A DNA stretch of 16,058 nt from Promethearchaeota archaeon (GCA_016839845.1 JAEOTL010000497.1:1-16058), one strand, 5' to 3'. Numbered from the stretch's first letter, positions 7,991 through 15,866 are shown. Numbers and translations are program-made. The notes: generated by a model from the sequence alone, not told the origin.

Positions 7991-8026
7991 TTTTTATAAT
8001 TTAATAAATACTATACAATATTGTAT
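7991..8026 (+). promoter_or_regulatory. TATA-like element and 14-bp perfect palindrome upstream of the 8060 gene
   Basis: The 118-base spacer after elp3 holds TATA-like runs at 7969-7984 and 7993-8010, then the perfect palindrome ATACAATATTGTAT (8013-8026), 33 bases before the ATG. The palindrome sits where transcription would be expected to start if the second TATA-like run is used. It could be an operator, for instance for the RHH-like product itself. The bases are AT-rich, so chance occurrence is possible. Confidence 0.35.
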
Positions 8027-8059
8027 TTTTTTTAAAAATCCCAAGAGACAAGAATAAAT

Positions 8060-9145
8060 ATGCCACCAGAGAAAAAACTCTCTACGAAAAAAATTTCTCA
8101 GCAAACAATATCAATTACTCCTGAGTTAAGGGAGCGTCTTGAGAAATTCATTCTAGAAAATCAAGAAAAAAGTCCGAATGATAAAAGGTTCAAGAGTATT
8201 TCTTCATATTATAACTTCATCCTTGAGAAAACCATGGATTGTTTTGAGAAGGGGAAGAATCTGGATGATTTTGAACTGTTTGTGGATGGGGAAATTAGGA
8301 ATTTTTTTGATAAGATTTCCTTTAATGCTCTAATCCCGTATTATGAAGATGCTATTAAAACAAATAAATATACTGATCCGGCATTTGAAAAAACTCCTTT
8401 TCTATTCTTGACACTTAGGAGATTGTACTTGACTATGATGGATCCAAATGATATCTCAAGTATCAAAAACATTTTCAATAGAGTGAGGAACTATCTATTT
8501 TCTAATAATCTTACTGTTGAATTTAGCTTAGATCTTTTCACTAGGGAAAATGGTGTTGATATGAAAGGAATATTCGAATATGCGGGGATTTATAAAAACT
8601 TATGCTTTGAGACTTCTAAATATACTGCGGCGCTTTTTGGATTACTTGGGGCAAAAATTACTAATATTATTTATTCAGATAAAGATATTTATTATAGATT
8701 TGATCTAGAAACCACTGATTTATTTTTCCAAAAGGAATTGCTTAAGCATGATAGAATAAAGCTAATGAAACACAATATTGCTCAATTAATAAATTATCAA
8801 AAAATACTCGACGACGATGATTATCATTTATGGATGAAAATGGCTGAAGATAGAAATGTTATTCTTAGTTTCAACACTGAACAAGCCCAACAGCAATGGG
8901 TTAATTTAATAGAAATTAATTTAAGGAGCATTGTAGAAAAAGAGGATATTCCTCTTTATGTATTAAAATTTTTCGAAAAATTACATTGGGTTGAGATTGA
9001 AAGTGAAAAGGAGCTAATCTTTCAAGTTAGGCTCTCTAAAACTAAACATCAGTACGAAATGCAATTCTTGTTTGATACTCTTTCAAAGTATTCAAAGATA
9101 TCTGAACTTGACAAGATATATTACTTAGAAAGACACCCAGTATAG
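8060..9145 (+). CDS. Unknown protein with RHH-like N-terminus, paralog A
   Basis: No family is recognised over its full 361 residues. The N-terminus fits a ribbon-helix-helix pattern: a strand QQTISITP (14-21), a helix ELRERLEKFILEN (22-34), a longer than usual linker, and a second helix SISSYYNFILEKTMDCFEKG (46-65). The remaining 290 residues are soluble, with no membrane segment. A conserved core near the middle reads EYAGIYKNLCFETSKYTAALFGLLGAKI. The protein is collinear with the 9512-10597 product along its whole length, including FKSIS.(Y/F)YN(F/Y)I, LDD, YLWMK/YHLWMK and F(F)xKLHW. The two therefore arose by duplication. A DNA-binding regulator with a sensor-like C-terminal part is a reasonable guess, not established. 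Confidence 0.85.
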   Translation: MPPEKKLSTKKISQQTISITPELRERLEKFILENQEKSPNDKRFKSISSYYNFILEKTMDCFEKGKNLDDFELFVDGEIRNFFDKISFNALIPYYEDAIKTNKYTDPAFEKTPFLFLTLRRLYLTMMDPNDISSIKNIFNRVRNYLFSNNLTVEFSLDLFTRENGVDMKGIFEYAGIYKNLCFETSKYTAALFGLLGAKITNIIYSDKDIYYRFDLETTDLFFQKELLKHDRIKLMKHNIAQLINYQKILDDDDYHLWMKMAEDRNVILSFNTEQAQQQWVNLIEINLRSIVEKEDIPLYVLKFFEKLHWVEIESEKELIFQVRLSKTKHQYEMQFLFDTLSKYSKISELDKIYYLERHPV

Positions 9146-9147
9146 AT

Positions 9148-9267
9148 TTATTTGATTAAATAGGATTTTAGCCCCCTTCCCCCATACTCTAGCGTATAGT
9201 TCCTACCTTCTATTATGATTTCGTATGTGTCTCCTGCCAACCCCTTGATTCTTATCCTAAAATTTAC
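9148..9267 (-). pseudogene. Possible C-terminal relic of a lost gene
   Basis: On the minus strand a 39-codon frame between TAG (9268-9270) and TAA (9148-9150) reads like genuine protein: RIRIKGLAGDTYEIIIEGRN then YTLEYGGRGLKSYLIK. The stretch is visibly richer in G and C than the spacer around it. It has no ATG and no room for a full domain, so it looks like the 3' remnant of a degraded or deleted gene. The family is unknown. Its end lies two bases beyond the stop of the convergent 8060 gene, as a real 3' end would. Confidence 0.35.
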
Positions 9268-9270
9268 CTA

Positions 9271-9511
9271 AGTTATTAATTTTTAGAGGATATTTAAATC
9301 TTAATATTAACTTTTAATTTGAGAAATGTATGAAAATATAACATTTAACGGAATTATTGAAGAAAATTGAAGTTAAAAAAAGAAATTAATATAATATGTA
9401 TCTTACAAAAGCATATTTAATTAATAAAATTCCTCCATAGTAGAATATCACCAATATAATTGAAGTTTTCATCTAATATAAATTTAAAAACAATTTAACA
9501 TTTGGATAATT
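9271..9511. other. AT-rich spacer upstream of paralog B, TATA-like element near its end
   Basis: No coding signal or RNA gene was seen. AATATAAATTTAAAAAC (9475-9491) lies about 25-30 bases before the ATG at 9512 and is a plausible TATA box for a leaderless transcript. An inverted repeat AAATGT/ACATTT (9324-9329 and 9341-9346) is present but unremarkable in this composition. Confidence 0.4.
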
Positions 9512-10597
9512 ATGACCACCTCAAAAAAATATTTGTCTAATAAAAGAACCGCTCAACAAACGATTTCAACATCTCCCGCTATTAAGGAATGGATAACCAG
9601 ATACGTAAATGTAAATCATAAGAAAAATCCAGATGATCTTAGATTTAAAAGCATTTCCAATTTCTACAATTATATCATGGAAAATATGTTAAAATTATTT
9701 GAAGAAGGAAAGACATTGGATGATCTTAAAAGAGTTCAGGATAAAAAAGTCAAAGATTTCTTCAAGAGATTCAGTTTTAAAGCTACTATCCCATTATATG
9801 AAATGGCAGTCGAACCTAATAAATTTACCCCATTTTCATTTGAATTTAATACTCGGTTTTTACTTAAATATCTCGATCTATTCAAGAGTGAAACTAAATC
9901 TAAAGATTACAAAGATTTTGAGTTATTTTTCGAAAAACTAAGAAGTCGATATGCTAAGACTAATGTTACAAAAGATATGAGGTTAGAATTAACTCCCGGT
10001 AAAAATAATGAACCTGGTGGGGGAACGTTAGAATATATTGGGAAATACAAGAATTTGCATTTTGAAAATTGCAAGTTTTTCGCAGCAATGTTTGGGATAT
10101 TAGGTGCAAGAATAACTGATTTTTTTTATTCCCCGGATGATTTGTACTGCAGAATTGAGATATTAGAGACTAATCTTGTGTATAATGATGACCTGGCCAA
10201 GAAAGAAAGGCTAAAGCTCTTAGAAGAAAATATTGATTACATTATCAATTATAATAGAATGCTAGATGAAAATGATATGTATTTATGGATGAAATTAGCA
10301 GAAGATAATGGAACGTTTATATCCTTTAAAAATAAGCGTGTGTTTAACAAATGGATCAGAAACGTTGAAAACCACTTACAAAAATTTGGGGCTAGGGAAG
10401 AATTTTTAAAGAAAATATTGTCCTTTTTTCAAAAATTACATTGGATTAGAATTGTTAATGATAAAGATCTTTCATTTCAAATCGAACAATCACTAGAAAA
10501 AGAGGGAACTCAAGCTCAATGGCTACTTAAATATCTTTCAAAACACTCGACTATTACTCAAAATGAGGATATATTTTCATTTGAAAAAGAAATATGA
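9512..10597 (+). CDS. Unknown protein with RHH-like N-terminus, paralog B
   Basis: The protein has 361 residues, the same length as the gene product at 8060, and is alignable with it throughout. The N-terminus has a strand QQTISTSP, a helix AIKEWITRYVNVNHKK, a charged linker and a second helix KSISNFYNYIMENMLKLFEEGKTLDD, again RHH-like with a long linker. The mid-protein core GTLEYIGKYKNLHFENCKFFAAMFGILGARI matches the same core in paralog A. The two copies differ at many surface positions, so the duplication is not recent. No signal peptide or membrane segment is visible. The gene has its own TATA-like element and probably forms a single-gene unit. Function is unknown. The product could be a transcription regulator, but that rests only on the N-terminal pattern. 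Confidence 0.85.
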   Translation: MTTSKKYLSNKRTAQQTISTSPAIKEWITRYVNVNHKKNPDDLRFKSISNFYNYIMENMLKLFEEGKTLDDLKRVQDKKVKDFFKRFSFKATIPLYEMAVEPNKFTPFSFEFNTRFLLKYLDLFKSETKSKDYKDFELFFEKLRSRYAKTNVTKDMRLELTPGKNNEPGGGTLEYIGKYKNLHFENCKFFAAMFGILGARITDFFYSPDDLYCRIEILETNLVYNDDLAKKERLKLLEENIDYIINYNRMLDENDMYLWMKLAEDNGTFISFKNKRVFNKWIRNVENHLQKFGAREEFLKKILSFFQKLHWIRIVNDKDLSFQIEQSLEKEGTQAQWLLKYLSKHSTITQNEDIFSFEKEI

Positions 10598-10665
10598 AAT
10601 TTAATAATGAATATAACCAACAACCCATCCATAATACAAAATAATATCCCAAACTTTTTTTGAAA

Positions 10666-10680
10666 ATAATTATAAAATTT
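10666..10680 (+). promoter_or_regulatory. TATA-like box for gatE-gatD
   Basis: ATAATTATAAAATTT lies about 30 bases upstream of the gatE start. There is no Shine-Dalgarno site between them, which fits a short-leader or leaderless transcript. Confidence 0.45.
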
Positions 10681-10710
10681 GTTACTTGATTAGTTAATGA
10701 GTAATTGAAT

Positions 10711-12633
10711 ATGAAAGATTTTGATTATGAAAAATTGGGGCTTAAATGTGGACTGGAAATTCATCAGCAACTAGACACAAAAACAAAACTCTTTTGTCGA
10801 TGCCCCACAAAGCTCCAAGGTACACGGGAGCCTGATTTTACAATCAATCGAACAATGAGACCTGTGTTAGGAGAGATGGGCACCTTTGACGTAGCCATGC
10901 TTACAGAATATGAGAAAAGAATGAATATTACATATGAAGGTTACAATGACGTAACTTGTACGTATGAATATGATGACACGCCTCCGTTTTCGTGTAATAA
11001 TGAGGCTAAACAAATTGCCCTCCAAATAGCAATGCTTTTAAACTCCAATATCATTGAAGAAATGCATGTCGTTAGAAAAAATTACCTTGATGGAAGTGTA
11101 CCCTGTGGCTTTCAACGAACAATGATATTAGGCACAGACGGATATATCCCTCTCGAAAATGGTAAGAAGATTGGTATAGATATATTGAGTCTAGAAGAAG
11201 AGGCGGCCAGAAGGATCAAAACAGAAAATAAAACTAATTATTTCCGGTTGGATAGGTTGGGGATTCCATTAGTAGAAGTCACAACGAAACCAGATATTAA
11301 TACTCCCGAAGAGTGTAGGGAATGTGCAGAAAGAATTGGCTTATTGTTATGGTCAACGAACGTAAAGAAGGTTATTGGTTCAATTAGACAAGATATAAAT
11401 GTTAGTATTAAGGCAGGTACGAGAATTGAAATAAAAGGTGTGCAAAAATTAGGCTGGATTCCAGTCTTGATTAACCATGAAATTTCTCGACAACTAAAAC
11501 TTGCAGAAATAAAAGAGGAACTTCTGAAAAGAAAACTGGATGAAACTAAGGTTGAGAATAATCCTCAAGATGTAACCAAAATTTTTACAAAAACCAAGTC
11601 TCAGATAATTTCAAAAGGGATAACATCAGGAAAAAAAGTATATGGAATTAATTTCAGAGGTTTTAATGGCATATTTGGTACGGAATTGATGGAAGATTAT
11701 CGATTTGGCACAGAGGTTAGTAGTAAAGTAAAATCAATCTCAGGATTAAAAGGAATCATTCATTCTGATGAAAAACTAGAAAATTACAAACTTTCCAATG
11801 AGGAAATTAAGAAAATTCGGACAATGCTAAATTCAAAAGAAGAAGATTGTTTTGTCTTAGTCTCTGGATCTTTAAAGGAAATTGACAAAGCGATGGAAGT
11901 AATTACTAACAGAGTTAGATACGCCTTTAAGGGAGTACCCCCTGAGACTCGAAAAGCTCTCGAAAATGGAAATACCGAATTTTTAAGAGAACTACATGGA
12001 GGAGCAAGACTCTATCCCGATACTGATACAGAAGCAATATTTAATCTACAAGAAGAAATTAAAAAAATTAGAAACGAACTCCCAGAATATCCATGGATCG
12101 TAATAGGACAATATTCTAAGAAATATAAGGTAGAAGAAAGACAGATAAAAGACCTCATTTTTACAGGAAGACTAAATTTATTTAATGATTTAATTAAATT
12201 ATATCCTAAAATTGCTTCATTAATATTAACAACTTTATTAGAAACCACTACAGCCCTTAGGAGAGAAGGAAGAAACATAGAAAACATATTAGATAATGAT
12301 TTCATTGAAATTTTTAATATGTTAGATAACAAGAGTATAAGTAAAGAAGCAATCGAAGAAATTATGGATTTTAAGGCACTCAATCCAGATCTTACTGTCG
12401 ATCAGATTAAAACAAAATTAAAAATCGAGAGCGTTTCTTTAGATGACCTTAAAAAGGTCATATCTGAAGTTTTAAGTAAAAATACAAAGCTCATTAAGGA
12501 GAAGCAAATGCGAGCTCAGGGGCCATTAATGGGTTTAGTAATGAAAGAAGTACGCGGAAAAATTGATGGGGCCATCGTTTCTAAGGAACTTAAGAAAGCA
12601 TTACAAGAATTTTTAGGGAGTGAAACAAAGTGA
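10711..12633 (+). CDS. gatE: Glu-tRNA(Gln) amidotransferase subunit E
   Basis: With GatD this archaea-specific enzyme converts misacylated Glu-tRNA(Gln) to Gln-tRNA(Gln), replacing glutaminyl-tRNA synthetase. GatE binds the tRNA and carries the kinase/amidotransferase centre. It has 640 residues from the ATG at 10711 (an in-frame TTG lies six bases earlier). The GatB-like cradle has GLKCGLEIHQQLDTKTKLFC near the N-terminus, then RKNYLDGSVPCGFQRTMI, RLDRLGIPLVEVTTKPDI and GSIRQDINVSI. An inserted GAD-like domain follows (about 280-410). HGGARLYPDTDTE and a helical YqeY-like tail ending MGLVMKEVRGKIDGAIVSKEL complete the protein. It overlaps gatD by the sequence GTGA. Confidence 0.96.
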   Translation: MKDFDYEKLGLKCGLEIHQQLDTKTKLFCRCPTKLQGTREPDFTINRTMRPVLGEMGTFDVAMLTEYEKRMNITYEGYNDVTCTYEYDDTPPFSCNNEAKQIALQIAMLLNSNIIEEMHVVRKNYLDGSVPCGFQRTMILGTDGYIPLENGKKIGIDILSLEEEAARRIKTENKTNYFRLDRLGIPLVEVTTKPDINTPEECRECAERIGLLLWSTNVKKVIGSIRQDINVSIKAGTRIEIKGVQKLGWIPVLINHEISRQLKLAEIKEELLKRKLDETKVENNPQDVTKIFTKTKSQIISKGITSGKKVYGINFRGFNGIFGTELMEDYRFGTEVSSKVKSISGLKGIIHSDEKLENYKLSNEEIKKIRTMLNSKEEDCFVLVSGSLKEIDKAMEVITNRVRYAFKGVPPETRKALENGNTEFLRELHGGARLYPDTDTEAIFNLQEEIKKIRNELPEYPWIVIGQYSKKYKVEERQIKDLIFTGRLNLFNDLIKLYPKIASLILTTLLETTTALRREGRNIENILDNDFIEIFNMLDNKSISKEAIEEIMDFKALNPDLTVDQIKTKLKIESVSLDDLKKVISEVLSKNTKLIKEKQMRAQGPLMGLVMKEVRGKIDGAIVSKELKKALQEFLGSETK

Positions 12634-13988
12634 GTGATAATTTAAAAGGGTATAAAGGAGAAGGGAGAATACTGCTAGAAAAGAATGAAATCGAGATTTG
12701 GGACATTGTTCAAATTACTACAACAAAATCGAAATATGAGGGAATAATTTTACCTCGTAGTGAATATTCTGAGGCTGAGTACATTAATCTTAAATTAGAA
12801 AATAATTATAATATTGGAATTAAGGTCTCTGAAGTCCAAGATATTAAAAAATTAGGTAAAAGAGAAGCCAAATATAAAATTCCTGAAAAAGAATTTCCAA
12901 TAGATAAATCTCTTCCTCACATAATGCTATTAGGTACCGGTGGAACTGTTGCTTCACGACTAGATTACACTACTGGGGCAGTCATCCCCTCGTTTACTCC
13001 TGGTGAGTTATTTAGCTCTGTTCCTGAATTAGCCGAAATTTGTAATCTCGAATGTGAAATGGTATTTGAAATCTTATCAGAAAATATGAAACATGAATAT
13101 TGGCAAAAATTAGCAAAAAAAATTGAAGAAGCAGCTAATTCGGGAATCAAGGGAATTATGATCGGACACGGAACGGACACTATGTCTTTTACTAGCGCTG
13201 CGTTGTCGTTTATGCTGCAGGATCTGTCAATACCCGTAGTTTTAGTGGGGAGCCAAAGAAGTTCCGACCGACCTTCTTCTGATGCTGCTGTAAATTTAAT
13301 TAATGCTGCCGTAGTAGCGACTTCTGATATAGCCGAAGTTGTTATTAGCATGATGGGCTCTGCTTCCCATGATTATGGATTAATCCATAGAGGCACTCTT
13401 GCTAGAAAAATGCATTCTTCTGTAAGACACACCTTTCGAACTATAGATAACATACCTCTCGGGATGATACAGAATAGACAAATCAAAATGTTCACTAATG
13501 ATTACCAAAAAAGATCAAAAACAGAAACCAAGGCAGTTCCTACATTTGAAAAAAAAACTGCTCTAATCTATTCATATCCGGGTATGGACGATGAATCAAT
13601 TGACTATTTTATTGATAAGGGATATAGAGGTATCGTGTTTGCTGGAACGGGATTAGGACACCTTCCCACTACACTCTATAACTCTATAGAAAGAGCAGTT
13701 CAAGAAGGGATTACCATTCTCATGACAACCCAAACTCTTCATGGTTTCGTTGGAATGAACGTTTATTCAACGGGACGTGAGCTTCAGAATCTTGGTATCA
13801 TCCCCGGAAGAAATTTATTACCTGAAGTTGCTTTTATAAAACTGGGATGGGTATTAGGACAAACTCAAGATCCTACTGAAATCAAAAGATTATTACTAAA
13901 AAATATTGCTGGTGAATTTGTAGAAAGAGAAGTCCCTATTGCATTCAATTATAATATCGATGAGTTATTAAAAACTAATAAACTCTAA
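12630..13988 (+). CDS. gatD: Glu-tRNA(Gln) amidotransferase subunit D (asparaginase-like)
   Basis: GatD releases ammonia from an amide donor and channels it to GatE. It has 452 residues, the usual length. A small N-terminal beta-barrel (about 1-75) holds the polar segment WDIVQITTTKSKYEGIILPR. The L-asparaginase fold follows: LLGTGGTVASR (100-110) with the nucleophile Thr106, GHGTDTM (179-185) with the second Thr-Asp pair, and VGSQRSSDRPSSDAAVNL (206-223). The late AGTGLGHLP segment is also present. The GTG start at 12630 overlaps the gatE stop by four bases, the classic coupled arrangement for equal subunit production. Confidence 0.96.
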   Translation: MSDNLKGYKGEGRILLEKNEIEIWDIVQITTTKSKYEGIILPRSEYSEAEYINLKLENNYNIGIKVSEVQDIKKLGKREAKYKIPEKEFPIDKSLPHIMLLGTGGTVASRLDYTTGAVIPSFTPGELFSSVPELAEICNLECEMVFEILSENMKHEYWQKLAKKIEEAANSGIKGIMIGHGTDTMSFTSAALSFMLQDLSIPVVLVGSQRSSDRPSSDAAVNLINAAVVATSDIAEVVISMMGSASHDYGLIHRGTLARKMHSSVRHTFRTIDNIPLGMIQNRQIKMFTNDYQKRSKTETKAVPTFEKKTALIYSYPGMDDESIDYFIDKGYRGIVFAGTGLGHLPTTLYNSIERAVQEGITILMTTQTLHGFVGMNVYSTGRELQNLGIIPGRNLLPEVAFIKLGWVLGQTQDPTEIKRLLLKNIAGEFVEREVPIAFNYNIDELLKTNKL

Positions 13989-14085
13989 AGTCCTCTTTCA
14001 TAATGAATCCCGCTGGAGATTTCTTTTGCTAGAGTAAATGAATTCTTAACGAAAATAATAAAAAATTTAAAGTTTAGACTATTTA

Positions 14086-14100
14086 GAAATATAATTATAA
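14086..14100 (+). promoter_or_regulatory. TATA-like box for rpl2
   Basis: GAAATATAATTATAA ends 15 bases before the only possible start, TTG at 14116. The spacing of box centre to start is about 23 bases, as for a leaderless archaeal message. Confidence 0.45.
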
Positions 14101-14115
14101 CATAAGTGACTACAA

Positions 14116-14844
14116 TTGGGAAAACGTATACTTGCTCAAAGAAAGGGTCGAGGCTCCCTACCATTTCGATCACCCTCTCACCGTCATAAAGGAACTGTAA
14201 AATATCGTCCCTTCAAAAAGAATGAGAAGTTATTCAAATTTAAAGTATTAGACCTTGTTCATTCTCCAGGAAGAGGCGCTCCTATCGCAAAAATTCAATA
14301 CGATGATGGGGAAAAGAGCCTTTGGCTTCCCCCAGAAGGGATTTATGTAGGACAAGAATTCATCCAATCAAAAACGGGATATGGTCAAGCAATAGAGGTT
14401 GGAAATATCCTACCTTTAAAAAAAATACCTTTAGGAACTCTTGTTTTTAATATAGAATCTACTCCTCAAGACGGGGGCAAATTTGCACGATCCTCTGGAG
14501 TAGCCGCAACTGTTAGAAATAAATCCAAAAATAATGTAGAACTTCTGTTTCGATCGAAGAAGACAAAATGGATAAATGAAAAATGTCTGGCCACAATTGG
14601 TGTAGTAGCCGGCGGGGGTCGTACAGATAAGCCATTCCTTAAAGCTGGGAATAAATATCATTCCGTAAAATCAAAAGCAAAGAAATGGCCAGTTGTACGT
14701 GGTGTTGCTATGGTTGCTGCCAGTCATCCTTATGGTGGTGGAGCAAAACAGAGCCCACACAAATCAACAACAACTTCAAGGAATAAACCTCCTGGAAGAA
14801 AAGTCGGTCAGATTGCAGCTCGTAGGACAGGACACCAGAATTAA
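14116..14844 (+). CDS. rpl2: Large-subunit ribosomal protein uL2 (L2)
   Basis: uL2 lies near the peptidyl-transferase centre and helps join the subunits. The product has 242 residues and begins GKRILAQRKGRGS, followed by FRSPSHRHKGTVKYR. It ends with PPGRKVGQIAARRTGHQN, all typical of archaeal L2. TTG is the start because a TGA lies two codons upstream in frame. The conserved loop before the essential His is altered: MVAASHPYGGG (199-209, His204 kept) replaces the usual MN.V(D/E)HP pattern. The gene stands alone here rather than in the usual L3-L4-L23-L2-S19 cluster, at least on the upstream side, where gatD is its neighbour, and downstream, where tRNA genes point the other way. Confidence 0.96.
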   Translation: MGKRILAQRKGRGSLPFRSPSHRHKGTVKYRPFKKNEKLFKFKVLDLVHSPGRGAPIAKIQYDDGEKSLWLPPEGIYVGQEFIQSKTGYGQAIEVGNILPLKKIPLGTLVFNIESTPQDGGKFARSSGVAATVRNKSKNNVELLFRSKKTKWINEKCLATIGVVAGGGRTDKPFLKAGNKYHSVKSKAKKWPVVRGVAMVAASHPYGGGAKQSPHKSTTTSRNKPPGRKVGQIAARRTGHQN

Positions 14845-14952
14845 TCATTTTATTCTACATATAGTTCTTCACATTTGTATTTAAATCCTATTTATACAGT
14901 TACCCTCAGTATTTTAAATTTCAATAGGATGTTTTATAGATCCAACATCTTA

Positions 14953-14966
14953 CAACAAGAAAGAAA
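14953..14966 (-). terminator. T-rich terminator after tRNA-Lys
   Basis: Read on the minus strand, the bases right after the tRNA-Lys 3' end form a pyrimidine run (TTTCTTTCTTGTTG). This is the type of U-rich tract that ends archaeal transcription. A short inverted repeat GATGTT/AACATC (14928-14933, 14944-14949) lies just beyond. Confidence 0.4.
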
Positions 14967-15040
14967 CGGGCTATGAGGGAATCGAACCCCCGACCATCAG
15001 GTTAAGAGCCTGCTGCGCTACCTGCCTGCGCCAATAGCCC
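14967..15040 (-). tRNA. tRNA-Lys(CUU)
   Basis: A complete cloverleaf is visible. The acceptor GGGCTAT pairs with ATAGCCC, and the discriminator is G. D stem GCGC/GCGC encloses a GG-containing loop. Anticodon loop CTCTTAA carries CTT. T arm is GGGGG TTCGATT CCCTC, with one G·T pair. The top pair of the anticodon stem is a G·A mismatch. No intron and no encoded CCA are present. It lies 27 bases downstream of tRNA-Ser(UGA) in the same direction, so both are probably one transcript. Confidence 0.93.
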
Positions 15041-15067
15041 ATCATATACGTTAACCAATACAAAAGA

Positions 15068-15168
15068 CGCACCTGGAGGGACTTGAACCCCCGAGCGCTT
15101 ACGCGCACTGGCTCACTCGATTATGATTATCTCTCAAGGCCAGCGTCTTACCACTAGGCTACAGGTGC
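15068..15168 (-). tRNA. tRNA-Ser(UGA) with 19-nt anticodon-loop intron
   Basis: Acceptor GCACCTG/CAGGTGC has discriminator G. Anticodon stem CTGGC/GCCAG encloses a loop that becomes CTTGAGA after splicing, with anticodon TGA. A long variable arm (GCGC GTAA GCGC) and T arm GGGGG TTCAAGT CCCTC follow. The long variable arm with discriminator G marks it as serine rather than leucine. The D stem has one C·A mismatch. No CCA is encoded. A TATA-like TTTTTAATTTTTAA element (15191-15206) lies about 25-38 bases upstream. Confidence 0.9.
15114..15132 (-). other. Canonical 37/38 tRNA intron with strict BHB
   Basis: The anticodon stem continues into a 4-bp central helix, CTTG with CGAG (one U·G). Two 3-nt bulges, AGA and TGA, hold the cut sites after the second base of each. 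Removing these 19 bases leaves a 7-nt anticodon loop. The intron-side helix is weak (a few A-U/G·U pairs). Confidence 0.85.
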
Positions 15169-15316
15169 TTACTTGGTATTGTTTGTTTGGTTAAAAATTA
15201 AAAATAATCTTATCGAAAATTAAATGATGGTATTAATTTAGAGTATATTCTCTAAAATAAATTTTTTTCATTTTTGGTGGTATGATTAACTACTTTCTTC
15301 TTGTAGTTAAAGAAAA

Positions 15317-15358
15317 CTATAAATTTTATGCTACATTGACCTCTAATTGAGATGGTGA
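15317..15358 (+). promoter_or_regulatory. TATA-like box and ribosome-binding site for the JAMM-fold gene
   Basis: CTATAAATTTTA (15317-15328) is a TATA-like box. GGTGA (15354-15358) lies four bases before the ATG at 15363 and could pair with the 16S rRNA 3' end, which makes this gene's message leadered. Confidence 0.45.
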
Positions 15359-15362
15359 AGAA

Positions 15363-15845
15363 ATGAGTGCGGCAAAAGATTTCCGTTATTTAATACCAGA
15401 AAGCTTGTTCAAAGAGATTACTCAAAAAGCAGCAGAAGAGTATCCTAATATAGTTCACGGATGGTTATTCGCTGATAGAAAGGAGAATTTCGGGATTTGT
15501 ACACAATTTCTAATGAACTCCGATCTCCGAAAAATTAAGGTTCATGTTAAACCACGAAGCTGGATGAGATACAAGAAATCTAAAATTTATAATATGCGAA
15601 AGTTTAAGGAGGAACTCGGAGTTGATATTGTATGGCAATGGCATAGTCATCCTAGTGGTAACGAGAAATTACACGCTATTGACAAGAGAATCTTGAAGTA
15701 TTTATCAAATGGTGTAATGATAATCATAATCCCTGCTGTACCAGAGAAAGAACAAAAAGCACATTTAGTCGGTTGGTACTATGATAAGCGTTATACCAAA
15801 AAACCAATCATAGAGAAAATGGTATTTGAGATAATTTCTGAATAA
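15363..15845 (+). CDS. JAMM/MPN-fold (JAB1-type) protein, key catalytic residues substituted
   Basis: It has 160 residues, the size of a minimal archaeal JAMM domain. WQWHSHPSGN (91-100) gives His94 and His96, and Asp107 completes the usual zinc ligands. Active JAMM isopeptidases have a Glu two residues after a Pro near the N-terminus (P-x-E) and a Ser eight residues after the second His. Here these positions are Ile30 (YPNIVHGWLF) and His104. The protein may bind zinc but lack isopeptidase activity, or use another base. Family members remove ubiquitin-like tags or act as structural MPN subunits. It has its own TATA-like box and RBS, and no ubiquitin or proteasome gene is nearby in the window. 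Confidence 0.75.
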   Translation: MSAAKDFRYLIPESLFKEITQKAAEEYPNIVHGWLFADRKENFGICTQFLMNSDLRKIKVHVKPRSWMRYKKSKIYNMRKFKEELGVDIVWQWHSHPSGNEKLHAIDKRILKYLSNGVMIIIIPAVPEKEQKAHLVGWYYDKRYTKKPIIEKMVFEIISE

Positions 15846-15866
15846 ATTTTTTTCCTCTTCTTTTTA
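15846..15866 (+). terminator. T-rich terminator after the JAMM-fold gene
   Basis: Directly after the stop codon a T-rich tract (ATTTTTTTCCTCTTCTTTTT, 15846-15865) fits archaeal intrinsic termination on U-runs. No hairpin is needed or seen. Confidence 0.4.

Noticed and set aside
12012..13351. Minus-strand open frames at 12012-12383 and 12965-13351
   Set aside because: They lie antisense within gatE and gatD, have compositionally biased sequence and no own motifs; they are shadows of the real genes.
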